From positions 124,001 to 188,000 of the forward strand of contig NZ_JBFBLC010000007.1 of assembly GCF_040702505.1 (NCBI RefSeq): 64,000 nucleotides of DNA, given 5' to 3'. The notes beneath the pieces were generated by a model. That model had not been told where the DNA came from. It saw nothing but the letters and a program-made list of their open reading frames with translations, and did not search any database. Origin of the DNA: Terrabacter sp040702505 (GTDB lineage Bacteria > Actinomycetota > Actinomycetes > Actinomycetales > Dermatophilaceae). A program made the translations under genes and the position numbers. Shown here in pieces: positions 40,837-48,683 of this stretch (positions are counted from its first letter, which is position 1; each line of letters opens with the position of its first letter).

Positions 40837-41618
40837 GTGCCGTGACCCCGTCTCCGAGTGCTTCCCCCGCGGCCTCCGTCGACGGGAACGCCGCCGGAGT
40901 GGCCGTGGCGACCCGCGACGTCCACCTGGCGTTCGGCTCGAACCAGGTGCTCCGCGGTGTCGACCTCGACGTGGAGGCCGCGACCACGGCATGCGTCATC
41001 GGACCGTCGGGGTCGGGCAAGTCCACGCTGCTGCGGGTCGTCAACCGCCTGCTCGAGCCTGACCAGGGCGACGTGCTGCTCGACGGCCGGAGCGTTCTGG
41101 CCGACAACCCGGACGCCCTCCGTCAGCGCGTCGGGATGGTCTTCCAGCACTTCAACCTCTTCCCGCACAAGACGGTCCTCCAGAACGTCACCCTCGGTCT
41201 CGTCCACCTCAAGGGCCTGTCGAAGGACGAGGCGGCCGAGCGGGCGCACCACCACCTCGACCGGGTCGGGCTCGCCCACAAGGCGGACGTGCGCCCCGGC
41301 AGCCTCTCCGGCGGTCAGCAGCAGCGCGTGGCGATCGCCCGGGCGCTCGCGATGGAGCCCGAGGTCATGCTCTTCGACGAGGCCACCTCGGCGCTCGACC
41401 CCGAGCTCGTCAAGGGCGTGCTCGGCACCATGGCCGACCTCGCCGCCGAAGGCATGACGATGCTCGTCGTGACGCACGAGATGGGCTTCGCCCGCTCGGT
41501 CGCCCAGCAGGTGCTCTTCATGGACGGTGGTCGGGTCGTCGAGTCGGGCGCGCCCGACGCGGTCTTCGAGGCCCCCCGCACCGAGCGCCTCCAGCGCTTC
41601 CTCTCCCAGGTCCTCTGA
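40833..41618 (+). CDS. Polar amino acid ABC transporter, ATP-binding subunit
   Basis: A 261-residue ATPase of the GlnQ/HisP group. Walker A 'GPSGSGKST' (57-65), Q-loop 'GMVFQHFNLFPHKTVL' with the characteristic 'FQHFNLFPH', signature 'LSGGQQQR' (158-165), Walker B 'VMLFDEATSALDPEL' and H-loop 'VVTHEMGFA' are all intact. An N-terminal Ser/Pro/Ala-rich stretch of about 20 residues precedes the domain. It is the last gene of the operon and starts inside the permease stop codon. Confidence 0.92.
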   Translation: MSAVTPSPSASPAASVDGNAAGVAVATRDVHLAFGSNQVLRGVDLDVEAATTACVIGPSGSGKSTLLRVVNRLLEPDQGDVLLDGRSVLADNPDALRQRVGMVFQHFNLFPHKTVLQNVTLGLVHLKGLSKDEAAERAHHHLDRVGLAHKADVRPGSLSGGQQQRVAIARALAMEPEVMLFDEATSALDPELVKGVLGTMADLAAEGMTMLVVTHEMGFARSVAQQVLFMDGGRVVESGAPDAVFEAPRTERLQRFLSQVL

Positions 41619-41641
41619 CCCACAACCCGGCAGCCCCACGT

Positions 41642-41700
41642 CGAGTGGGCACTTTCCGCCACGCTCCCGGGCGCGTCAGGCGTCGCAAAGTGCCCACTCG
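41642..41700. repeat. 14-bp inverted repeat with a 31-base loop after the amino acid importer operon
   Basis: CGAGTGGGCACTTT (41642-41655) and its exact complement AAAGTGCCCACTCG (41687-41700) flank 31 bases. The arms could extend by four more with one mismatch. It lies between two transporter operons on the same strand. It could be a terminator or a dispersed palindromic repeat. Confidence 0.6.
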
Positions 41701-41818
41701 ATGTGAGAGGGGGTGAGGCGTATGCGTGGCCACGTGTCGCAGTGGTCACGCGCAGGGGTGTGGAGGGGGCGGCGTACGTCCTCGGAGGAGCGCGTACGAA
41801 GGCACTCGCGGGACTGTG

Positions 41819-41837
41819 TAAGGTAAGCCTTACCTAC
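41819..41837 (+). promoter_or_regulatory. Iron box (DtxR/IdeR operator) upstream of the iron importer
   Basis: TAAGGTAAGCCTTACCTAC matches the 19-bp consensus TTAGGTTAGSCTAACCTAA at 15 of 19 positions, with a perfect inner palindrome AGGTAAG-C-CTTACCT. It lies 26 bp before the binding-protein ATG. With iron present DtxR/IdeR would block the operon. Confidence 0.8.
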
Positions 41838-41862
41838 CTCCCACCACGAAGGCAGCTCACCC

Positions 41863-42897
41863 ATGACCTCTCGCCTCCACACCTCCCTCGGCGTCGCAGC
41901 CGTCGCCGCCGGTGCGCTGGCCCTCGGCGCCTGCGGCACGGGCGCCTCCGCAGGCAACGGCTCGGGCTCCGGCTCGATCACCCTCTACAACGCCCAGCAC
42001 GAGACCCTCACCAAGGAGTGGGTCGACGCGTTCACGAAGCAGACCGGCATCAAGGTCACCGTGCGCAACGGCTCCGACACCGAGCTGTCCAACCAGATCA
42101 TGCAGGAGGGCGCGGCGTCGCCGGCCGACGTCTTCCTCACCGAGAACAGCCCGGCCATGACGCAGGTCGAGAACGCGGGCCTCTTCGCCGACGTCGACAA
42201 GGCCACGCTGGCCCAGGTGCCCGAGCAGTACCGCCCGTCGACCGGCAAGTGGGTCGGCATCGCCGCCCGGTCGACCGTGCTCGTCTACGACAAGCGCAAG
42301 GTGCAGGAGAACCAGCTCCCCGCCTCGATGCTCGACCTCGCCAAGCCGGAGTGGAAGGGCCGCTGGGCCGCGTCCCCGTCGGGCGCAGACTTCCAGGCCA
42401 TCGTCTCGGCGCTGCTCGAGCTCAAGGGTGAGGCCGTCACCAACGACTGGCTCACCGCGATGAAGGCCAACGCCAAGGTCTACAAGGGCAACAGCACCGC
42501 GATGAAGGCCGTCAACTCCGGCGAGGTCGACACCGCGCTCATCTACCACTACTACTTCTACGGTGACCAGGCCAAGACCGGCGAGAACTCCGCCAACCTC
42601 GGCACCCACTACTTCAAGCACCAGGACCCCGGCGCCTTCGTGTCCGTCTCCGGCGGCGGAGTGCTCAAGTCGTCGAAGAACGCCGCGGCCGCCCAGTCCC
42701 TGCTGAAGTTCATCACCGGCAAGGCCGGCCAGGAGGTGCTCGAGAAGGGCACGTCCTTCGAGTACGCCGTCGGCTCGGACGTGCCGTCCAACCCGGCGCT
42801 CGTGCCCCTGAAGGACCTCCAGGCGCCGACCGTCGACCCTGCCAAGCTCAACTCCGCCACGGTCACCGATCTGATGACCAAGGCCGGTCTGCTGTAG
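41863..42897 (+). CDS. Ferric iron ABC transporter, substrate-binding lipoprotein (FbpA-like)
   Basis: A 344-residue binding protein for Fe(III), periplasmic-type, lipid-anchored by the lipobox 'ALGAC'. 'LYNAQHETLTKEWVDAFTKQTGIKVTVRNGSD' is the first domain of FbpA/FutA-like proteins; 'DVFLTENSPAMTQVENAG' and 'YHYYFYGDQ' (about 226-233) provide the run of tyrosines that coordinate ferric ion in this family. It opens a three-gene operon and is preceded by an iron box, in keeping with an iron role. Confidence 0.92.
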   Translation: MTSRLHTSLGVAAVAAGALALGACGTGASAGNGSGSGSITLYNAQHETLTKEWVDAFTKQTGIKVTVRNGSDTELSNQIMQEGAASPADVFLTENSPAMTQVENAGLFADVDKATLAQVPEQYRPSTGKWVGIAARSTVLVYDKRKVQENQLPASMLDLAKPEWKGRWAASPSGADFQAIVSALLELKGEAVTNDWLTAMKANAKVYKGNSTAMKAVNSGEVDTALIYHYYFYGDQAKTGENSANLGTHYFKHQDPGAFVSVSGGGVLKSSKNAAAAQSLLKFITGKAGQEVLEKGTSFEYAVGSDVPSNPALVPLKDLQAPTVDPAKLNSATVTDLMTKAGLL

Positions 42898-42904
42898 TAG
42901 TCGG

Positions 42905-44536
42905 GTGACCACCGACCTGACCACCGCGCCGGGTGCCCGCCGGGCACCCGGCGCCGACCGCGACGCCGGCCGCGACGAGGGCTGGGGCCCGGGCGCCCTC
43001 CCGGGCCCGGCGCGCAGCCGCCGCCGACCCTCGGCGCTCGCGGTCATCGCCGTGCTCATCGCGCTGTTCTCGCTCATGCCGCTCGGTTACGTCGTCGTGA
43101 TGACGATCGCGACCGGCTGGGACACCGCGGAGAAGCTGATCTTCCGCGCCCGCGTCGGCGAGCTGCTGCTCAACACGATCCTGCTCATGCTCGTCTCGGT
43201 GCCGCTGTGCATCGTCCTCGGCGTCGGCGGTGCCTGGCTCGTGGAGCGGACCCGCCTGCGGGGCAACAGGTTCTGGGCGCTGGCGCTCGCCGCGCCGCTC
43301 GCCATCCCGGCGTTCGTCAACAGCTACGGCTGGGTGTCCGCGGTGCCCTCGCTCGCCGGCCTGTGGTCCGGCGTGCTCATCTCGGTGCTGTCGTACTTCC
43401 CGCTCGTCTATATCCCGGCCGCCGCGACGCTGAGCCGCCTCGACCCGGCGCTCGAGGAGTCCGCGGCCTCGGTCGGACTCAGCCCGTGGCAGGTCTTCCG
43501 GCGGGTCGTGCTGCCCCAGCTGCGCCTGGCCATGACGGGCGGCGCACTGCTCGTGGGACTGCACCTGCTCTCCGAGTACGGCGCCTTCGCGATGATCCGC
43601 TTCGACACCTTCACGACGGCGATCATGGTGCAGTACCAGTCGACCTTCAACGGCGCCGCCGGCAACATGCTCGCGAGCGTGCTCGTCGTGCTGTGCCTGC
43701 TGCTGCTGGTCGCCGAGGTGCGCAGCCGCGGCAGGGCCCGCTACGCCCGGGTCGGCTCGGGCGGCCAGGCAGCCCCCGCCCGTATGCCGCTGGGACGCCT
43801 CCACGTGCCCGCGCAGCTCGCGCTGCTGGTCCTCGTCGTGCTCGCCGTCGGCGTGCCGATGTGGTTCGTCGTGCGCTGGGTGGTGCTCGGCGGCTCAGCG
43901 ATCTGGGCTCCGGACGAGCTCGTGCCGGCGCTCGTGCAGACCCTGCTCTACGGCCTGGCGGGCGCCGCAGCGACGACGGCCGTGGCCTTCCCGATGGCGT
44001 TCCTCGCGGTGCGCCGCCCGAGCTGGTTCACCCGGTCGCTCGAGCTGTCCAACTACGTGACGAGCTCGATGCCCGGCATCGTCGTGGGTCTTGCCTTCGT
44101 CACCGTGAGCATCCGGCTCTTCCCGTCCGTCTACCAGACGGCGTTCGTGCTCGTGGCCGCGTACGTGCTGCTCTTCCTGCCCCGCGCGCTCGTCAGCCTG
44201 CGCTCGGGCCTCGCCCAGGCGCCGCGGGAGCTCGAGGAGGCGGCGCAGGCCCTCGGCGTGCACCCCTTCGCCGCGTTCGCCCGCGTCACCCTGCGCCTCG
44301 CCGCCCCGGCCGCGGCCGGCGGAGCGGCACTCGTCTTCCTCGCGATCGTCAACGAGCTGACGGCCACCCTGCTGCTCTCGCCGAACGGCACCCGTACGCT
44401 GGCCACCGAGTTCTGGGCCAAGAGCAGCGAGATCGACTACGCCGGTGCCGCGCCGTACGCCCTGCTCATGGTCGTGCTCTCGGCGCCGATGACCTACCTC
44501 CTCTTCCAGCAGTCCAAGAAAGCGGCCGGACAGTGA
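42905..44536 (+). CDS. Ferric iron ABC transporter, fused permease (FbpB-like)
   Basis: A 543-residue permease with two tandem six-helix halves, the organisation of FbpB, SfuB and ThiP. Each half carries an EAA loop: 'LEESAASVGLSPWQVFRRVVLPQLR' (about 180) and 'LEEAAQALGVHPFAAFARVTLRLA' (about 440). The N-terminus is Arg/Pro-rich and cytoplasmic. GTG 42905 begins seven bases after the binding-protein stop; the stop codon overlaps the ATPase start. Confidence 0.92.
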   Translation: MTTDLTTAPGARRAPGADRDAGRDEGWGPGALPGPARSRRRPSALAVIAVLIALFSLMPLGYVVVMTIATGWDTAEKLIFRARVGELLLNTILLMLVSVPLCIVLGVGGAWLVERTRLRGNRFWALALAAPLAIPAFVNSYGWVSAVPSLAGLWSGVLISVLSYFPLVYIPAAATLSRLDPALEESAASVGLSPWQVFRRVVLPQLRLAMTGGALLVGLHLLSEYGAFAMIRFDTFTTAIMVQYQSTFNGAAGNMLASVLVVLCLLLLVAEVRSRGRARYARVGSGGQAAPARMPLGRLHVPAQLALLVLVVLAVGVPMWFVVRWVVLGGSAIWAPDELVPALVQTLLYGLAGAAATTAVAFPMAFLAVRRPSWFTRSLELSNYVTSSMPGIVVGLAFVTVSIRLFPSVYQTAFVLVAAYVLLFLPRALVSLRSGLAQAPRELEEAAQALGVHPFAAFARVTLRLAAPAAAGGAALVFLAIVNELTATLLLSPNGTRTLATEFWAKSSEIDYAGAAPYALLMVVLSAPMTYLLFQQSKKAAGQ

Positions 44537-45759
44537 GCCACACAGCCAGGCGCGATGCGTCAACCGCGCAGACCGAGCCGAGCGACCCGACCGAGCCGAC
44601 CGAGCCGACCGAGCCGACCGAGCCGACCGGCCCGGGCGAGCCGCCGGGCCCCCGGGACGACGCTGCCGAGCGGGGCCGTCTGGAGGTCGCCGACCTCGTC
44701 AAGGCCTTCGACGCCCAGCAGGTGCTCCGCGGCGTCACCCTGTCGGTCGACCCGGGCAGCACCACGGCCATCGTCGGGCCCTCGGGCTCGGGCAAGACCA
44801 CGCTGCTGCGCCTCATCGCCGGGTTCGAGCGCGCCGACGCCGGGAACGTCGCGCTGAGCGGTCGCACCCTGGCCCGCGGGGACGTCTGGGTCCCGGCGCA
44901 CCACCGCGACGTGGGCTACGTGGCCCAGGACGGTGCCCTCTTCCCGCACCTGACGGTCGGCCAGAACATCGCCTTCGGCATGGACCGGGGGACCGGGCGG
45001 GCGGGACGTCGCGCGATCCGGACGCGGGTCGGCGAGCTGCTCGAGATGGTCTCGCTCGACCCGGCCCTCGCTGCCCGCCGGCCGCACGAGATCTCCGGAG
45101 GCCAGCAACAACGCGTCGCTCTTGCGAGAGCACTGGCCCGCGAGCCGGAGGTCATGCTCCTCGACGAGTCATTCTCGGCCCTCGACGCGGGCCTGCGCGT
45201 GGCCACCCGTCGCACGGTCGGGGCCGTGCTGCGCGAGGCCGGCATCACCACGGTCCTCGTGACCCACGACCAGGCGGAGGCCCTGTCCTTCGCCGACCAG
45301 GTCGCCGTCATGCGGGAGGGCCGGCTCGCCCAGGTCGACAACCCGCTCGAGGTCTACACCCACCCGGTGGACCGCGCCACGGCCGAGTTCCTCGGCGACG
45401 CGGTCATGCTCGAGGCGTGGGCCGACGGTGACACCGCCACGTGCTCCCTCGGGTCGGTCCGGCTGGCCCCGACGGCCCACCGTGGGCGCGTGCAGCTGAT
45501 GCTGCGGCCCGAGCAGATCCGGGTCGACGAGGAGGGCCCGATCCTCGGGGTGGTGCTCGACACCGACTACTTCGGTCCCGAGAGCACCGTGCGCCTCGAG
45601 CTCACGTCAGGGCGCGAGCCGGGCTGCGAGACATCGTCACTCGCCCGCGAGGGCCAGGTCATCAGCATCCGGCACTCGAGCGCCTTCATCGCCCCGCCGG
45701 GCACGCAGCTGCGGCTGCGGATCGAGGGCGAGGCCATCGCCTTCCCGCCCGACGCCTGA
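44533..45759 (+). CDS. Ferric iron ABC transporter, ATP-binding subunit (FbpC-like)
   Basis: A 408-residue ATPase with an unusual N-terminal tail of about 45 residues containing 'TEP' repeats (encoded at about 44579-44630). Then Walker A 'GPSGSGKTT', Q-loop 'GYVAQDGALFPHLTV', signature 'ISGGQQQR', Walker B 'VMLLDESFSALDAGL' and H-loop 'VTHDQAEALSFAD', all intact. The C-terminal TOBE-like domain ('LRPEQIRVDEEG') is present. GTG 44533 overlaps the permease stop (GTGA). The 'TEP' repeat is coded by a nine-base tandem repeat and may vary between strains. Confidence 0.92.
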   Translation: MSHTARRDASTAQTEPSDPTEPTEPTEPTEPTGPGEPPGPRDDAAERGRLEVADLVKAFDAQQVLRGVTLSVDPGSTTAIVGPSGSGKTTLLRLIAGFERADAGNVALSGRTLARGDVWVPAHHRDVGYVAQDGALFPHLTVGQNIAFGMDRGTGRAGRRAIRTRVGELLEMVSLDPALAARRPHEISGGQQQRVALARALAREPEVMLLDESFSALDAGLRVATRRTVGAVLREAGITTVLVTHDQAEALSFADQVAVMREGRLAQVDNPLEVYTHPVDRATAEFLGDAVMLEAWADGDTATCSLGSVRLAPTAHRGRVQLMLRPEQIRVDEEGPILGVVLDTDYFGPESTVRLELTSGREPGCETSSLAREGQVISIRHSSAFIAPPGTQLRLRIEGEAIAFPPDA

Positions 45760-45910
45760 GCCGCGGCCCGCTCAGCGCCCTGCTGCCGTCCGGCCGCGGC
45801 GCGGCCCGGAATCATCCGCGACGGGTGAGTGATCCACGGCCCGACCGGTCCACGCTCGAGCCAGGTACGCGTGTCGCCGGGTCCGCGCGTCGAGGGAGCG
45901 AGGAGGGGTC

Positions 45911-47887
45911 ATGGAGCAGTCGGACTTCGTGCAGACGGGCCAGAAGGTGGGGCTCGTGATGGCGTCCGTCGTGACGCCGTCGACCCTGGCCCCGTCGCTG
46001 TCGAAGCGGTCGTGGCAGGACCAGGGCCTCATCACCGGTCTGTCGACGGGCGGCCACTACCTGCTCGCCCTCACCTCGCAGGACCTCATCGACGTCGTGT
46101 CGTGCGGCGCCGCCGGCGCAGCCGCCACGTGGGGCCTCTACCCGGACGACTGGTCCGACGCGCGACGCGACTCGATCGCGGCCCTGGGCTGCGAGCTGGC
46201 CACCGCGCCGCTGGGGCTCGGCCTCGCGGCGTACCTCGACCGTCGTGGCGTCCGCACGGCGCGAGAAGGGCTGGTGCGGCAGCTCGCCTGGCGGCTCGGG
46301 GCCACGGCCCTCAGCGGCGCCGCGCTGATCGGTGCCACGGCGGCGGTGCGCCGGCTGGACCGGGCGCTCGGCGCAGGCGGACGCCTCGCGGCCCTGCCCC
46401 TGTCGATCCCGGTGGGGCTCGCCGCCTCGGTCGTCCTCGACCGCGTCCAGCGCGTCGCGACCGAGCAGGGACTCGAACCGGCGGACGAGGTGCCGACGGC
46501 CCGGGGCCTGGCCGCGGGGGCGGGCGTCCTCGCCATCCTCTACGGCGTCGCAGAGGGCGAGCGGTGGACGGCGCAGCAGGTCCGCCGACTCGCTCCGGGC
46601 GCCACCCCCGGCACCGGCCTGGCGTGGCAGCTGTTCTCGCACGCCGCCTTCGTGGCCGGCGGCGGAGCGGTGCTCAATGCGCTCTGGACCCGCGCCATGC
46701 AGCGGGTCGAGTCGGCCACCACGACCGTCGACCCCTGGATGCAGACAGCACCAGGGGTGTGGACGGACTCCTTCGTCAGCGGCGACCCGGCCAGCCTCGT
46801 GTCGTGGGAGTCCCTCGGCCGCGAGGGCCGACGTCACGCCGTCTCGTTCGTGCGACCCGAGAAGATCGTCTCGCCCCCGCCCCTGCCGGACGGCACCGTG
46901 CCGTCCGACATGTCGATCGAGACGGTGATGGGGGAGCCGGCCCGCGCGCACCCCGTGCAGGTCTTCGTCGGGCTCGAGAGCGCCGCCAAGCCCACGGAGC
47001 GGGTCGCGCTGGCCATCGCCGAGATGGACCGCACCGACGCCTGGTCCCGGTCGCTGCTGGTGCTCGTGTCTCCGACCGGCACCGGCTACGTCAACTACGT
47101 CGCCATGGCCGCTTTGCAGTACCTCACGCGCGGCGACGTCGCGAGCGTGACGATGCAGTACTCCAAGCGCCCGTCACCACTGTCGCTCGGCAAGGTCAAG
47201 GACGCGCGCGAGCAGAACCGGCTGCTGTGGCTGCGCATCCTGCAGCGCGTCCGCGAGATGGCACCCGAGGACCGCCCCGAGGTCGTCCTCTTCGGGGAGT
47301 CGCTCGGCGCCCACACCAGCCAGGACGTCCTGCTCGGCTGGGGGACCCTCGGCCCGCAGGCGCTCGGCATCGACCGCGCCCTGTGGATCGGCACACCCGA
47401 TGGCAGCAAGTGGAGCCACGAGGTCACCGGGGCCGCGCGACCCGACGTCGACCCGTCGCTCGTCACGGTCGTCAACGACCACGAGCAGCTCCTGGCGCTC
47501 GGCGAGGAGGCGCGCTCTCGGCTGCGTTACGTCCTGCTCAGCCACGACAACGACGGCGTCACCAAGTTCGGGCTCGATCTGCTCAACCGCCGCCCCGCCT
47601 GGCTCGGACCCGACCGCCCACGACGGGAGGACATCCCCGGGAGGTCACCCCGCGGCATACCCGCCGGTATGCGGTGGCGCCCCATCACCACGTTCGTCCA
47701 GACGCTCGTCGACATGAAGAACGCCCAGGTCCCCGGATCCTTCCGGGCGTGGGCCCACGACTACCGGGCCGACCTGCCCGAGTTCATCCGCGACGTCTAC
47801 GGCCTGAGCTGCACCGACGAGCAGATGGCCGCCATCCAGGACGCCGTCCGCCGGCGCGAGGCCTACCGCGAGGGCGCCTTCTCCTGA
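45911..47887 (+). CDS. Alpha/beta-hydrolase family membrane protein (Abhydrolase_9, PF10081-like)
   Basis: A 658-residue protein. The N-terminal third has several hydrophobic segments ('AALGCELATAPLGLGLAAYL', 'LGATALSGAALIGATAAV', 'GLAAGAGVLAILYGVA'). The C-terminal half is an alpha/beta hydrolase: the nucleophile elbow is 'VVLFGESLGAHTSQD' (Ser in GESLG, about residue 463), with 'LLVLVSPTGTGYVNYV' and 'YVLLSHDNDGVTKFGLDLL' before the final catalytic region. Substrate and role are unknown; relatives are actinobacterial membrane-linked hydrolases. It lies downstream of the iron importer on the same strand. Confidence 0.82.
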   Translation: MEQSDFVQTGQKVGLVMASVVTPSTLAPSLSKRSWQDQGLITGLSTGGHYLLALTSQDLIDVVSCGAAGAAATWGLYPDDWSDARRDSIAALGCELATAPLGLGLAAYLDRRGVRTAREGLVRQLAWRLGATALSGAALIGATAAVRRLDRALGAGGRLAALPLSIPVGLAASVVLDRVQRVATEQGLEPADEVPTARGLAAGAGVLAILYGVAEGERWTAQQVRRLAPGATPGTGLAWQLFSHAAFVAGGGAVLNALWTRAMQRVESATTTVDPWMQTAPGVWTDSFVSGDPASLVSWESLGREGRRHAVSFVRPEKIVSPPPLPDGTVPSDMSIETVMGEPARAHPVQVFVGLESAAKPTERVALAIAEMDRTDAWSRSLLVLVSPTGTGYVNYVAMAALQYLTRGDVASVTMQYSKRPSPLSLGKVKDAREQNRLLWLRILQRVREMAPEDRPEVVLFGESLGAHTSQDVLLGWGTLGPQALGIDRALWIGTPDGSKWSHEVTGAARPDVDPSLVTVVNDHEQLLALGEEARSRLRYVLLSHDNDGVTKFGLDLLNRRPAWLGPDRPRREDIPGRSPRGIPAGMRWRPITTFVQTLVDMKNAQVPGSFRAWAHDYRADLPEFIRDVYGLSCTDEQMAAIQDAVRRREAYREGAFS

Positions 47888-47902
47888 CGGTGGGCAGCCG
47901 CG

Positions 47903-48463
47903 TCAGCCGCGCGCGAGCATCGTCGGACCGAGCTCGAGCAGCTGGGCCCGCAGGGCGTCGTCGTCGACGTCGGCGAGCAGCGGGTCGATCCCCGACTGGG
48001 CGACGCCGGCCCCGACGACGGAGACCGCGATGCGCCGGCGCAGGGTGGGTGAGGGGCCGAGCAGCAGCGAGTTCAGGCGGCCCACGAGGGAGTGCAGGCT
48101 CTCGTGCGCGGCCATGATGCGCTCGACCTCGGGGTCGCGCATGAGGGCGGCGACGGCCTTGCGGTGGCTGACCATCAGCTCCACGAGTCCACGAAGGGCC
48201 GCGGTGGCGGCGGCGTCCGCCGAGGTCTCGGCCTCAGCGGCGCTCACGAAGGCCGACATCTCCTCGAGCGCCTCCTCGAGGACCGCCAGGACGATGTCCT
48301 CCTTGGCGTGGAACTGGTAGTAGACCGCTGCCTTGGTGACGCCGAGGTGCTCGGCGATCATCTGCAGCGAGGTCCCGCGCACGCCGTGCTCGGCGAAGAG
48401 CTCGACGGCGGCGTCGATGACGCGTGCCCGGCCCTGTCCACGGGGCGCCTGAGGTCGTGCCAT
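47903..48463 (-). CDS. TetR-family regulator of the adjacent MMPL exporter
   Basis: A 186-residue TetR protein. N-terminal HTH: 'RARVIDAAVELFAEHGVRGTSLQMIAEHLGVTKAAVYYQFHAKEDIVLAV' (about 12-62), followed by a helical ligand-binding domain. It is divergent from an MMPL transporter gene, and a 16-bp palindrome overlaps the -10 box of that promoter, so repression of the exporter, relieved by a lipophilic ligand, is the simplest model. Confidence 0.88.
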   Translation of the reverse strand: MARPQAPRGQGRARVIDAAVELFAEHGVRGTSLQMIAEHLGVTKAAVYYQFHAKEDIVLAVLEEALEEMSAFVSAAEAETSADAAATAALRGLVELMVSHRKAVAALMRDPEVERIMAAHESLHSLVGRLNSLLLGPSPTLRRRIAVSVVGAGVAQSGIDPLLADVDDDALRAQLLELGPTMLARG

Positions 48464-48570
48464 GGGTCCCCTCTCCTCCGGCGGCAGCCGCCGGTCCTCG
48501 GTCCCCGCCGCCGGGGCCCTGCGCCCGGGCCGGGACCGCGACAGCGTAGCGGCCGGCCACGGTCCGCTGC

Positions 48571-48599
48571 TTGTCCGGACTTAGCCGATCGGATAACTT
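48571..48599 (+). promoter_or_regulatory. MMPL promoter with overlapping TetR-type operator
   Basis: TTGTCC (48571-48576), 17 bp, TAACTT (48594-48599). The near-perfect palindrome TTAGCCGATCGGATAA (48581-48596, seven of eight pairs) runs into the -10, the expected place for a repressor site. Confidence 0.55.
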
Positions 48600-48683
48600 T
48601 GACGACGCTGGTCATCGCCGCCCGGCCACTGCTCCTCGCCCGGGCCGCTCGGGCACCCGACCCATCCGACCCTGGAGTTCCCG

